Positions 7,275 to 13,891 of a stretch of 24,010 nucleotides of DNA are shown here, in pieces. The number at the start of each line of letters is the position of its first letter. Positions within the stretch are counted from its first letter, which is position 1. Under the pieces are notes generated by a model. The model was not told where the DNA came from. It did not search any database and was given only the letters and a program-made list of their open reading frames with translations. Source of the DNA: JBOGWP01 sp050693875 (GTDB lineage: Bacteria; Actinomycetota; CADDZG01; JAHWKV01; JBOGWP01); NCBI GenBank assembly GCA_050693875.1, contig JBOGWP010000103.1:1-24010 (forward strand), written 5' to 3'. Both the position numbers and the translations under genes were made by a program.

Positions 7275-8317
7275 TCGTTCGCTCCCTCGGTGGGAACGGT
7301 GCCGTCGGGGGCGTCTCCGCTGCCGGTCAGGAAGAGGAAGGCCTGCTCGATCTCGGACCGCTCCTCGCGGCAGGCGAGGACCTGGATGCCGTCGCGGGTG
7401 AGGCGCGAGATCGCATCGCCGAGGATCACCTCGTCGCGCAAGGCCATGACGTAGTGCTCGCCGTCGGACTCGCCGGTCGGTGTGACCGTCCCCCACTCGC
7501 CGAGGGCCGACCGGGCGGCGGGAAGGACCCCGTCGGCGCTCGGCATCCCTGTTCGAAGGTGCACGAGGAAGCGCCTCGTCAGCGCCTTCGCCATGAGCTC
7601 CGGCACCGAACCGGTGAACCGCACGCGTCCCCGGTGGAGCAAGGTGACGCCGTCGGCGAACCCACGGATCTCGTCGAGCCGCTGGGTTGCCCAGATGACC
7701 GCAGAGCCCTCTCCGGCGGCCTTGGTGAAGAGCGCCTGGATCGTGCGTGCGCTCTCTGGGTCGAGGTCGTGCGTCGCCTCGTCCACAGCCAGGACCACCG
7801 GGTCCGTGAGAAGGGCGCGGGCGACCAGCAGCCGCTTCTGCATCCCGTGCGAGTAGGTGTTGACGGGTTTCCGGCCGGCGCCGGCGAGGTCCACGGCTTC
7901 GAGGCATTCCCATGCCTTTCGGACCGCCTGTTGCCGCCGCATGCCCTGGAGCCGCCCGAAGAAGACCAGGTTTTCGAGTCCGGAGAGGCGCAGGTAGAAG
8001 GTTCGGTCGGCCGAGGGAAGCATGCACACGAGCTTGCGGAACGTCCGTGGGGAGAGGTCCCGAGACGGCACGCCGAGGACGCTGATCTCCCCTACGTCGG
8101 GGTCGACGAGGCCGGCCAGGATGCGGAGGAGGGTCGTCTTGCCGGCGCCGTTGGGCCCGAGCAGTGCGTGGACCTGCCCTTCCCGAACGCTGAGCGAGGC
8201 GCGGTCGAGCGCCTGGTTCGAACCGAACCGGCGGGAGAGGCCCCGGATGTCGATTGCGGGAGGCTCCGGCGCCGGCTGCGCCGCCTCGGCTTCCTCGACG
8301 ACGAGTTCCCGGCTCAT
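7271..8317 (-). CDS. ABC transporter ATPase of the lasso cluster, atypical H-loop
   Basis: 348 aa from ATG 8317, starting MSRELVVEE. Walker A is LLGPNGAGKT (about 52-61). The signature is YSHGMQKRL (155-163), a variant of LSGGQ. Walker B is VVLAVDE (174-180), followed by ATHDLDP where most relatives have PTxGLDP. The switch region reads IWATQRLDE, placing Gln212 where the catalytic His usually sits (THyxxE in relatives). The C-terminal ~100 residues form the extension common in drug and antibiotic exporters. No good ribosome site precedes ATG 8317. The nearest, AAGGAG (8346-8351), serves a tiny ORF whose stop overlaps this start, so coupling is possible. The gene follows the precursor after a 198-bp gap containing a strong hairpin. 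Confidence 0.9.
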   Translation of the reverse strand: MSRELVVEEAEAAQPAPEPPAIDIRGLSRRFGSNQALDRASLSVREGQVHALLGPNGAGKTTLLRILAGLVDPDVGEISVLGVPSRDLSPRTFRKLVCMLPSADRTFYLRLSGLENLVFFGRLQGMRRQQAVRKAWECLEAVDLAGAGRKPVNTYSHGMQKRLLVARALLTDPVVLAVDEATHDLDPESARTIQALFTKAAGEGSAVIWATQRLDEIRGFADGVTLLHRGRVRFTGSVPELMAKALTRRFLVHLRTGMPSADGVLPAARSALGEWGTVTPTGESDGEHYVMALRDEVILGDAISRLTRDGIQVLACREERSEIEQAFLFLTGSGDAPDGTVPTEGANE

Positions 8318-8340
8318 CGACGTCGGACGGGAACGGGCAC
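8314..8340 (-). CDS. Possible 8-codon leader ORF before the ABC transporter
   Basis: GTG at 8340-8338 follows AAGGAG (8351-8346) after 5 nt. It encodes VPVPVRRR and ends at TGA 8316-8314, which overlaps the ATG of the ATPase gene (ATGA). It is the only ribosome site near that gene. Whether it is translated is unknown. It may simply load ribosomes for the ATPase start. Confidence 0.25.
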   Translation of the reverse strand: MPVPVRRR

Positions 8341-8451
8341 GGTGACTCCTTGATTGCTTCCCGGATCCTCGCCGGGCGGGGATCGAGCCCGCGTACGCCA
8401 GCATCGTGAAGATTGTAGGTCACGCCGAAGGCTCCGGGCGGCTCAGAAGCA

Positions 8452-8482
8452 CGAAGTCCGGGAGTGCTCCTCCCGGACTTCG
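8452..8482 (-). terminator. Perfect 13-bp hairpin between precursor and exporter genes (partial terminator)
   Basis: CGAAGTCCGGGAG (8452-8464) and its exact complement CTCCCGGACTTCG (8470-8482) flank a 5-nt loop. In the direction of precursor transcription the stem is followed by a weak pyrimidine stretch (tgcttctg), not a full U-tract. It starts 33 bp after the precursor stop. This is the layout expected where abundant precursor mRNA is made and only some transcripts continue into the transporter genes. It may also protect the 3' end of the precursor mRNA. Confidence 0.65.
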
Positions 8483-8515
8483 CCGCCGCTCTGAACCCTT
8501 TGCTTAGCTCAGACT

Positions 8516-8686
8516 TTACGGTCCGCCGGGCGTGGGGCAGTCGGTACCAATGTCCTTGCCATGCGGCGAGATGTTGCTGAAATCGCTCGCATCGCACTCG
8601 CGACCGTTCTTGCCCCGGTGGTTCAGGGTCAGGTCTGCAACCGAACCCAGCACGCGGATCCTGGGCGCCTGGTAGTGGTTGCTCAT
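8516..8686 (-). CDS. Lasso-peptide precursor
   Basis: 56 aa from ATG 8686, with an excellent ribosome site (GGAAGGAGGG, 8705-8696) at a 9-bp spacing. The leader contains Y5-Q-A-P8-R-I10-x3-G14-x5-T20, the signature bound by the lasso RRE protein and cut by the B2 peptidase, with the conserved Thr at the penultimate leader position. Cleavage after T20-L21 would release a 35-residue core beginning N22-H-R-G-K-N-G-R-E30. Glu is then core residue 9, a permitted acceptor for the N-terminal isopeptide ring. The core has two Cys (C31 and C50, core 10 and 29) that could form a disulfide, many Asp and Gly, and ends in PTPGGP. B1, B2, cyclase, exporter, kinase and nucleotidyltransferase genes surround it. 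The exact cleavage site and ring are predictions. Confidence 0.85.
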   Translation of the reverse strand: MSNHYQAPRIRVLGSVADLTLNHRGKNGRECDASDFSNISPHGKDIGTDCPTPGGP

Positions 8687-8695
8687 ACGGGCATT

Positions 8696-8705
8696 CCCTC
8701 CTTCC
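8696..8705 (-). promoter_or_regulatory. Strong ribosome binding site of the precursor
   Basis: GGAAGGAGGG on the minus strand, 9 nt before ATG 8686. It is the longest anti-16S match in the cluster and fixes the precursor start. It is consistent with high-level translation of the substrate peptide. Confidence 0.75.
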
Positions 8706-8730
8706 GTGGAATGCTTATTGCTGCCGGCTG

Positions 8731-8739
8731 ACGTTAGCA
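8731..8739 (-). promoter_or_regulatory. Candidate extended -10 promoter of the precursor
   Basis: The 82-bp gap between the divergent precursor and kinase genes reads TGCTAACGT on the minus strand (8739-8731), matching TGnTAnnnT. Initiation near 8724 would give a leader of about 38 nt. The only -35-like sequence, TTGATT (8763-8758), is 21 bp away, too far for an ordinary promoter. Confidence 0.3.
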
Positions 8740-8768
8740 CACCCCCTAAGAGCGGCCAATCAACAGTC

Positions 8769-9632
8769 GTGGCGAAATTCTCTACGCACTTTGCAGGAGC
8801 TTCCGCCCCGAAAGGGGCATATGGGATCGCGGTCGCCGGGGTTGCCTCGGACAGGTTCCTCGTGCCGGCCGAGCCGGGCTGGCCCAGTGTCGTCCTCGGC
8901 CAGCGCGGCCGCGAGGACGACGGGATCCCCACGGAGGAGTTCACGTCGGATCGAGCCCTGCTTCGGATCGAGGGGACCGGGGGCGGGCACGTCATCATCG
9001 ACCGGGAGCCCCCCCGCGCCACCTTCGTCCTGTCGGAGCCCCTCACCCAGGACGAGCTTCTCCACCCCTTCCTGTCGCCCGTGGGCGCGGCCTTCTCCTA
9101 CTGGCTCGGCCGGGAGGCCTTCCATGCCGGCGCATTCGTGGCCGAAGGGAGTGCCTGGGGCGTGGTCGGCGAGCGAGAGGCGGGAAAGAGCTCGCTGCTG
9201 GCCTGGCTCGCCCTCAACGGCCACCCGATCCTGACCGACGACCTGCTGGTGGTGGAGGCGATGACCGCCATGGCCGGCCCTCGCTGCATCGACCTGCGCC
9301 CCGAGAGCCTCTCGCTCGTGGGTCCCGGCCATCGGATCACCCCTGCCCGTTCGGGTGCGCGGTCGCGCCTCGAGGTGGATGCCGTGGCCTCGGAGGTGCC
9401 GCTGGGAGGCTGGGTCGTCCTCGGCTGGGGCGACGAGGTCTCGCTCGAGAGGCTGCCGCCGCCGGCCAGGCTGGGCGCGCTCGGCGGCCACCGGGCCATC
9501 CTGCTTCCTCCCACCCGGCCCGCGCACCTTCTCGAGCTGATCGGACTGCCGGTGTGGCGGCTCCAGCGCCCGCCGAGCTGGGACCTGCTGCCGCAGGTCA
9601 TGGGGCGGCTTCTCGACACCCTGCAGGCGTGA
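8769..9632 (+). CDS. HprK-like peptide kinase of the lasso cluster
   Basis: 287 aa from GTG 8769. Upstream in-frame codons would run into the divergent precursor, so this start is preferred, although it has no clear ribosome site. The C-terminal half is an HPr-kinase-type P-loop domain: GEREAGKS at residues 134-141, then the ILTDDLLVVE strand (155-164), whose Asp pair is expected to bind Mg and act in catalysis. The N-terminal half is a variable domain. In lasso clusters of the paeninodin type such kinases phosphorylate a Ser near the precursor C-terminus. This precursor ends PTPGGP with no Ser there, so the target is unclear. Its stop lies 1 bp from the stop of the convergent cyclase gene. 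Confidence 0.82.
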   Translation: MAKFSTHFAGASAPKGAYGIAVAGVASDRFLVPAEPGWPSVVLGQRGREDDGIPTEEFTSDRALLRIEGTGGGHVIIDREPPRATFVLSEPLTQDELLHPFLSPVGAAFSYWLGREAFHAGAFVAEGSAWGVVGEREAGKSSLLAWLALNGHPILTDDLLVVEAMTAMAGPRCIDLRPESLSLVGPGHRITPARSGARSRLEVDAVASEVPLGGWVVLGWGDEVSLERLPPPARLGALGGHRAILLPPTRPAHLLELIGLPVWRLQRPPSWDLLPQVMGRLLDTLQA

Positions 9633-9633
9633 G

Positions 9634-10824
9634 TTACCGCTCCCGGAAAGCTGCTGCGCCCCCGCCTGCGTCTTCGGTCGCCAGCCAGGCGGCCTGGATG
9701 AGCAGCGAGCTGCGGGCATCAGGGCGATCCGAGGTCCATGTCGCCCGCAGCGCCTCCTCGTCGATCACCTCGGGGTCGATGCCCCGGCCGCCCCATGATG
9801 CCCCGAATGCCCGGCTGTCCCGTCCCCAGAGCACCCGGGTGAGCAAGCCCTTGTTCGCCCGCTGGAGAAGGTCGTCGGGAAGGAGATCGGCGAAGAGGGC
9901 TCGCATCGCCGACGTGCGGTTCCCGAACCCCTTGCTCCCGCCGGAGACCGCCAGCGCCGCGAGGAATCGCCGGTCGAGGAACGCATTCACCACCAGGACG
10001 TCTCGTTCCTTGGCGAGCAGGCCGAGATTGAAATCGAGCGCGGCGACGTACCGCCGCCTCGCCCACCAGCGGACGCGAGCATTCCACCGCACCGGCTCGG
10101 TCGGCCAGTCCGCCGCAACGAGCCGGTTGAGGGCCCGCTGACCCTCGGGGCGCAGCCAGGGCAGCTTGACGAGGCCCTTGCGTCCCGCCACGGCTCGCCG
10201 CAGCGGCACCGGGGCGGCCGCCCGCAGAAGCCGCCGGGCATCCTGCCGGACCGGCCGGCCGCCGCGGCCGGAGAGCAGCATCATCAGCCGGGCCCAGCCC
10301 CACCCGCCGAAGAGACCGTCACCGTCGATGCCGGTCAGGAGGGATCCTCCCCGGGCGCGCTCCATCAGCGGAACGTGCACGTAGGCGTTGGAGGGCCACA
10401 GAAGGCCGTGTCGGCGGAGCACTCCGGTCGAGGCCTCCCCGAGAAAGTCGAGCTCCTCCTCGATGGTGATGCGTTCCCACCCGGTGAGGCCGAGGTGCCC
10501 GACGACATGCTCCTGCCATACCGTCTCGTCCGCCTCGGGGATCCCCGGGAAGCAGAAGGTGGTAGGCACCGGCATCTCCACCCCCTCACGGCGCGCGACG
10601 CTCGCCGCCACTGCGAGGATGGCCGACGAATCCCGTCCACCCGAGAAGCTGACCAGGCAGGGCGGGCGAAGGAGGGCCGGCAGGATCGCATCCTCGAGGG
10701 CCGAAAGCGGGGAGAGGCCGGGCTCGACGCGTGGAAGCGGCCGCGATGTGGGATCCTCGCCGACCAGCTGGCCGGCGGCGACCTCGAGGGGACGCGGGCG
10801 GTAGCCGGGGCTCTCCCCCTTCAC
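9634..10824 (-). CDS. Lasso cyclase (asparagine-synthetase-like, C protein) lacking the N-terminal glutaminase-like domain
   Basis: 396 aa from GTG 10824, which overlaps the B2 stop by 4 bp (GTGA). The family activates the side chain of Asp or Glu in the core as an AMP ester and closes the ring with the core N-terminus. The PP-loop SFSGGRDSS is at residues 59-67. TGIDGDGLFGGW and FLDRRFLAALAV are further asparagine-synthetase landmarks. Relatives such as McjC run to about 500-600 residues, with a glutamine-amidotransferase-like domain of about 200 residues before the PP-loop. Here only about 60 residues precede it, and B2 fills the upstream DNA, so the short form appears genuine. It is the last gene of the cysQ-B1-B2-C series. 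Confidence 0.85.
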   Translation of the reverse strand: MKGESPGYRPRPLEVAAGQLVGEDPTSRPLPRVEPGLSPLSALEDAILPALLRPPCLVSFSGGRDSSAILAVAASVARREGVEMPVPTTFCFPGIPEADETVWQEHVVGHLGLTGWERITIEEELDFLGEASTGVLRRHGLLWPSNAYVHVPLMERARGGSLLTGIDGDGLFGGWGWARLMMLLSGRGGRPVRQDARRLLRAAAPVPLRRAVAGRKGLVKLPWLRPEGQRALNRLVAADWPTEPVRWNARVRWWARRRYVAALDFNLGLLAKERDVLVVNAFLDRRFLAALAVSGGSKGFGNRTSAMRALFADLLPDDLLQRANKGLLTRVLWGRDSRAFGASWGGRGIDPEVIDEEALRATWTSDRPDARSSLLIQAAWLATEDAGGGAAAFRER

Positions 10825-11186
10825 CGGGCGGGCCGTCGCGTCAGCTCGCGAAAGCCGTCGCTGTGGCAGGGCGGGTCGTCCTGGAGCCAGGCATGCGCCT
10901 GGAATCCGGATTTCGGTGAGGTGACGCCGATGATCAGATCCCGAGGGCGGCCGTGGGCGGCATCCCAGGCCTGGACCACGAGGGCACGCATCAGGCAGGT
11001 GACCGATGCTGGCCGAAGCGCCGCCGTGACTCCGGGGCGGGCCCGGTTGGGGAGCCGGGGCACCGTGGGCAGCCGCACGGCGTCGAGCCCCCCATCGTGA
11101 AGCTGGCGCCGGGCAGTTCGTGCCGCACGGGTGGCCCACCAGGCCGCCCGAAGCGTGGGGAGGTTGAGCCGCCCGCGGAGCCGCAT
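10821..11186 (-). CDS. Lasso leader peptidase (B2, transglutaminase-like)
   Basis: 121 aa from ATG 11186, which has GGGAGGGG (11200-11193) 6 bp upstream. A GTG at 11192 overlapping the B1 stop is an alternative. The fold is the short cysteine-protease family Transglut_core3 (PF13471). The catalytic Cys64 lies in SVTCLMRALVV, the His98 in GFQAHAWLQDD, with an Asp just after it. B2 removes the leader, normally after the residue following the conserved Thr, using the B1-bound leader as its guide. The Arg-rich N-terminal helix is typical. Its end overlaps the cyclase start, so the two should be made in step. Confidence 0.87.
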   Translation of the reverse strand: MRLRGRLNLPTLRAAWWATRAARTARRQLHDGGLDAVRLPTVPRLPNRARPGVTAALRPASVTCLMRALVVQAWDAAHGRPRDLIIGVTSPKSGFQAHAWLQDDPPCHSDGFRELTRRPAR

Positions 11187-11188
11187 CC

Positions 11189-11473
11189 TCACCCCTCCCG
11201 GAGCAGGAGGTCGTGCGACTCGAGCGCCTGGAGAAACGCCTCGACGTCGGCCGAGGCGGTCGACTCGTCGAGGGCGAACCCCTCGACCAGCCGCCGGACG
11301 AGCTCACCGCGGGTGGCGCCGGCCTCGAGGGCCGGCCACAGCACCGCTCCGGCGGCATTCACCGCGAGATAGGTGGAGGTGCGCGTGTCCAGCGCGACGA
11401 CCTCGCCCTCCACCTCGAGCCACGTCAGGGCATTGGGCCGGAGCCGGAGCACATCTTCGCGGGGCATGTTCAT
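11189..11473 (-). CDS. Lasso leader-binding protein (B1, RRE/PqqD family)
   Basis: 94 aa from ATG 11473, with GAGAGG (11491-11486) 12 bp upstream. An ATG at 11467 and a TTG at 11497 are alternatives. A three-stranded sheet (LRPNALTWLEVEGEVVALD) leads into TSTYLAVNAAGAVLWPAL, the hallmark of PqqD-like RiPP recognition elements. Helices with GATRGELVRRLV and VEAFLQALESHDLL complete the winged-helix fold. The protein binds the precursor leader through its YxxPx(L/I)xxxG motif and presents it to B2. It adjoins B2 and lies 64 bp downstream of cysQ, so it may share a transcript with cysQ. No separate promoter is obvious in that gap. Confidence 0.88.
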   Translation of the reverse strand: MNMPREDVLRLRPNALTWLEVEGEVVALDTRTSTYLAVNAAGAVLWPALEAGATRGELVRRLVEGFALDESTASADVEAFLQALESHDLLLREG

Positions 11474-11537
11474 CGCGGTTCGTTGCCTCTCATCCAACCA
11501 GGATATCGACGGCAGCGGCCCCCTCCGGAGTCCGGGC

Positions 11538-12281
11538 TCAGGTGGCAGCGGCGGCGATCACCCGCTCGGCCAGCTCCGGCCGGCAGATCAGCAGATCCGG
11601 GAGGTAGGGATTCGGCTGGTTGTAGCGGAGGGGCGACCCGTCGAGGCGTGAGACGTGAAGGCCGGCGGCCCGGGCCACCCCCACCGGCGCCGCCGAATCC
11701 CACTCGTACTGGCCGCCGGCGTGCGCATATACGTCGGCCTCCCCGAGGAGGATCGACATCGCCTTGGCCCCCGCCGACCCCATCGGCACCAGGTCGGCCT
11801 CGAGCGCGGCCTGTAGGCGCTGGGAATGCGCGGGCGGGCGGGTGCGGCTGACGACCAATCGCGGGCGGGGACCGGCCGGAGGTGGGAGCGGCAGCGGCGC
11901 AGTCGTCGAGAGCACCATGTCCCGGGCGGGCAGCGCCACTGCCGCCGCGACCGGTGTTCCGTTCTCCACCAGGGCGACGTGCACCGCCCAATCCCATCGG
12001 CCCGCCTCGCCGAACTCGCGGGTTCCGTCGAGCGGGTCAACGATCCACACCCGCTTCGCATCGAGCCGCGCCGGGTCGTCGGCCGACTCCTCCGAGAGCA
12101 CTGCGTCGTCCGGGCGTGCCTCGCCAAGCAGGGCGAGGATCAGTCGGTGCGACGTCCGGTCGCCCCCGGCCCCCAGCGCCCGATCACCCTCCACGACCGC
12201 CGGACGGCTGCGCCGCACCTCCAGGAGCACGCGCCCGGCGTCCTCGGCGACGCGGGCTGCGAGCGCGTGGTCGTCGGTCAC
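11538..12281 (-). CDS. cysQ: 3'(2'),5'-bisphosphate nucleotidase (PAP phosphatase), inositol monophosphatase family
   Basis: 247 aa from GTG 12281. Upstream codons lack a plausible initiator and the ribosome site is poor. Family motifs are LSEES (62-66, metal-binding Glu), WIVDPLDGTREF (79-90, metal and phosphate site) and a C-terminal WDSAAPVGVARAAG followed by DGSPLRYN. CysQ removes the 3'-phosphate of PAP, the inhibitory by-product of PAPS-dependent sulfation or PAPS reduction. A general inositol phosphatase is possible from motifs alone, but sat and cysC sit on the other side of the lasso cluster and favour the PAP assignment. It reads in the same direction as B1-B2-C and may head that operon. 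Confidence 0.82.
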   Translation of the reverse strand: MTDDHALAARVAEDAGRVLLEVRRSRPAVVEGDRALGAGGDRTSHRLILALLGEARPDDAVLSEESADDPARLDAKRVWIVDPLDGTREFGEAGRWDWAVHVALVENGTPVAAAVALPARDMVLSTTAPLPLPPPAGPRPRLVVSRTRPPAHSQRLQAALEADLVPMGSAGAKAMSILLGEADVYAHAGGQYEWDSAAPVGVARAAGLHVSRLDGSPLRYNQPNPYLPDLLICRPELAERVIAAAAT

Positions 12282-12413
12282 GGCAGGGACGATGCAGACG
12301 GGTCGGATTTTTGGGCAATCGCGTGCTTGGTGTGGACAGGCCGGCAGGCCGGAATCAACATGGACGGCGATCATAGTCGGCTCTGCCGGCTCGAACGGGA
12401 GGCTTCGGGAAGC

Positions 12414-13847
12414 GTGAGAGCCAAACGAGGCGACCGCGGCGGCATCCGCCGCACCCCTCTGGCACTCCTCGCGCTGGCGGTCGCACTTCCCTCGGTCTGG
12501 GCGCTCGGCCCGACGGCCCTCCGTGCTGCCGAGCCCAAGCCCGTCGCGGCCGGGATCATGACGCGTGACGGCACCGTGCCGGCCGACCCGCTGTTCACGT
12601 CGGCCGTCGCTGCAGCGGACTGGGCGGATCTCGAGACAAGCGACCAGGCCTTCGACGGGCCGGGCTGGAGCACCATCGACGCCCTCCTGGCCAACTCCCG
12701 CAACCCGCGGCTTCGGCTGCGCATCTCCGCTGGGAGGGACTCCCCCTCCTGGGTGAAGCGCCTCAGCGGCCCCGCGGTCTCGGCGAAGAACCTCGACTGC
12801 TCGGCCGAGGGTGGCATCGCGGTGACCCTCGGTGTCAACGACGACCAGACGGGCTGCGTGCCCTACTTCTGGGAGACGAAATTCCTCGACCAGTACGAGG
12901 AGCTCATGGCCGAGGTCGCCCGGCGCTACGAGGGCCACCCCCAGGTAGCCGAGGTGGTCGACACGGCCTGCACCACGATCCACTCGGAGCCGTTCATCCG
13001 GGCGGGCTCCAACGCCGACTCGAATACGCGGCTGTGGGATGCCGGCCTGAACGAGACCACCGATCTCGCCTGCCAGGACCGGGCGGGGTCGATCCACGCC
13101 GCCGCCTTCCCGTCGACGACGATCTCGCTCGCCCTCAACCCATGGCACGTGATCGTGGATCCGGCAACCGACAGCAGCGGCCACCAGGTGAGCTGGCCCA
13201 AGGCGCGGGCCTTCGCCGACCGCTGGCGCGCCGCGCTCGGGTCTCACCTCTCGCTCCAGAACAACGGGCTGGGGGCCGCGGACGGCTGCCCGGCCGGCGG
13301 CGCCGTCGACGACGCTCCCCCCTTCTGCTACCTGTCGAGCGTGACAGCTCCGAAGGGGTTTCAGACCGAGACCTGGTCGAAGCTCGGAAGCTCCGCGTCC
13401 GGCCTCTACAACGCGATCGAGAGCGCGCTGGCGATGGGAGCCTGCTTCGTCGAGCTGCCGCGCGGTTATCAGGACCCCGACGGTCGGCTGCCCGGCTACG
13501 ATGGCCGCCTCGAGGACAACTGCGGCGGGGCCCCCACGCCGGATCCGAGCCCCACCGGCCCGACCGGGTCCGACACCGAGCCGCCTACGGCTCCCTCGAG
13601 CCTGCGGGTGACCGGCACCACGCGCACCACCGCCTCGCTGGCCTGGAACCCCTCGACGGACAACGTGGGCGTCGTCGCCTACCTCGTCTTCCGCGACGGG
13701 AACCAGGTCGGCCAGACGTCGGGCACCTCGTTCACCGACACAGGCCTGGCCCCACGAACGGCGTACTTCTACCAGGTGAAAGCCAAGGACGCAGCGAACA
13801 ACCTGTCTGTCGGGAGCGCCAGCGTCAAGGCCCGGACTAAACGCTAG
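12414..13847 (+). CDS. Secreted glycosidase-like protein with C-terminal fibronectin type III domain
   Basis: 477 aa from GTG 12414, with GGGAGG (12397-12402) 11 bp upstream. An in-frame ATG at 12360 would precede that site. Residues 1-38 are a signal peptide (LALLALAVALPSVWA). The main domain looks like a TIM-barrel glycoside hydrolase. Early strands carry LRLRISAG and DSPSW. Glu192 in TTIHSEPF and Glu319 in FQTETW are 127 residues apart, as expected for the acid/base and nucleophile of clan GH-A. This is inference, and no substrate can be named. A Pro/Thr/Ser linker leads to a fibronectin type III domain (about 390-475: SLRVTGTTRTTASLAWNPS, VYxFRDG-like strands, AKDAANNLS). Secretion and carbohydrate processing are the likely role. 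It is divergent from cysQ across 132 bp. Confidence 0.75.
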   Translation: MRAKRGDRGGIRRTPLALLALAVALPSVWALGPTALRAAEPKPVAAGIMTRDGTVPADPLFTSAVAAADWADLETSDQAFDGPGWSTIDALLANSRNPRLRLRISAGRDSPSWVKRLSGPAVSAKNLDCSAEGGIAVTLGVNDDQTGCVPYFWETKFLDQYEELMAEVARRYEGHPQVAEVVDTACTTIHSEPFIRAGSNADSNTRLWDAGLNETTDLACQDRAGSIHAAAFPSTTISLALNPWHVIVDPATDSSGHQVSWPKARAFADRWRAALGSHLSLQNNGLGAADGCPAGGAVDDAPPFCYLSSVTAPKGFQTETWSKLGSSASGLYNAIESALAMGACFVELPRGYQDPDGRLPGYDGRLEDNCGGAPTPDPSPTGPTGSDTEPPTAPSSLRVTGTTRTTASLAWNPSTDNVGVVAYLVFRDGNQVGQTSGTSFTDTGLAPRTAYFYQVKAKDAANNLSVGSASVKARTKR

Positions 13848-13891
13848 CGGGTCGCTTCGCTCCCCGGTACAGGCCAGAAAGGCATGGGGCC

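Noticed and set aside
8376..8450. tRNA-like signal on the minus strand: a 5-bp stem with a CTCGATC loop at 8392-8376, resembling a T-arm.
   Set aside because: No matching acceptor 5' strand, D-arm or 7-nt anticodon loop can be drawn upstream. At most it is a remnant or a chance hairpin in the precursor-exporter gap.
3486..12413. A sulfotransferase or PAPS reductase that would use the PAPS made by sat-cysC.
   Set aside because: No reading frame in the region shows the 5'-phosphosulfate-binding or PAPS reductase motifs, so the sulfation idea stays a hypothesis.
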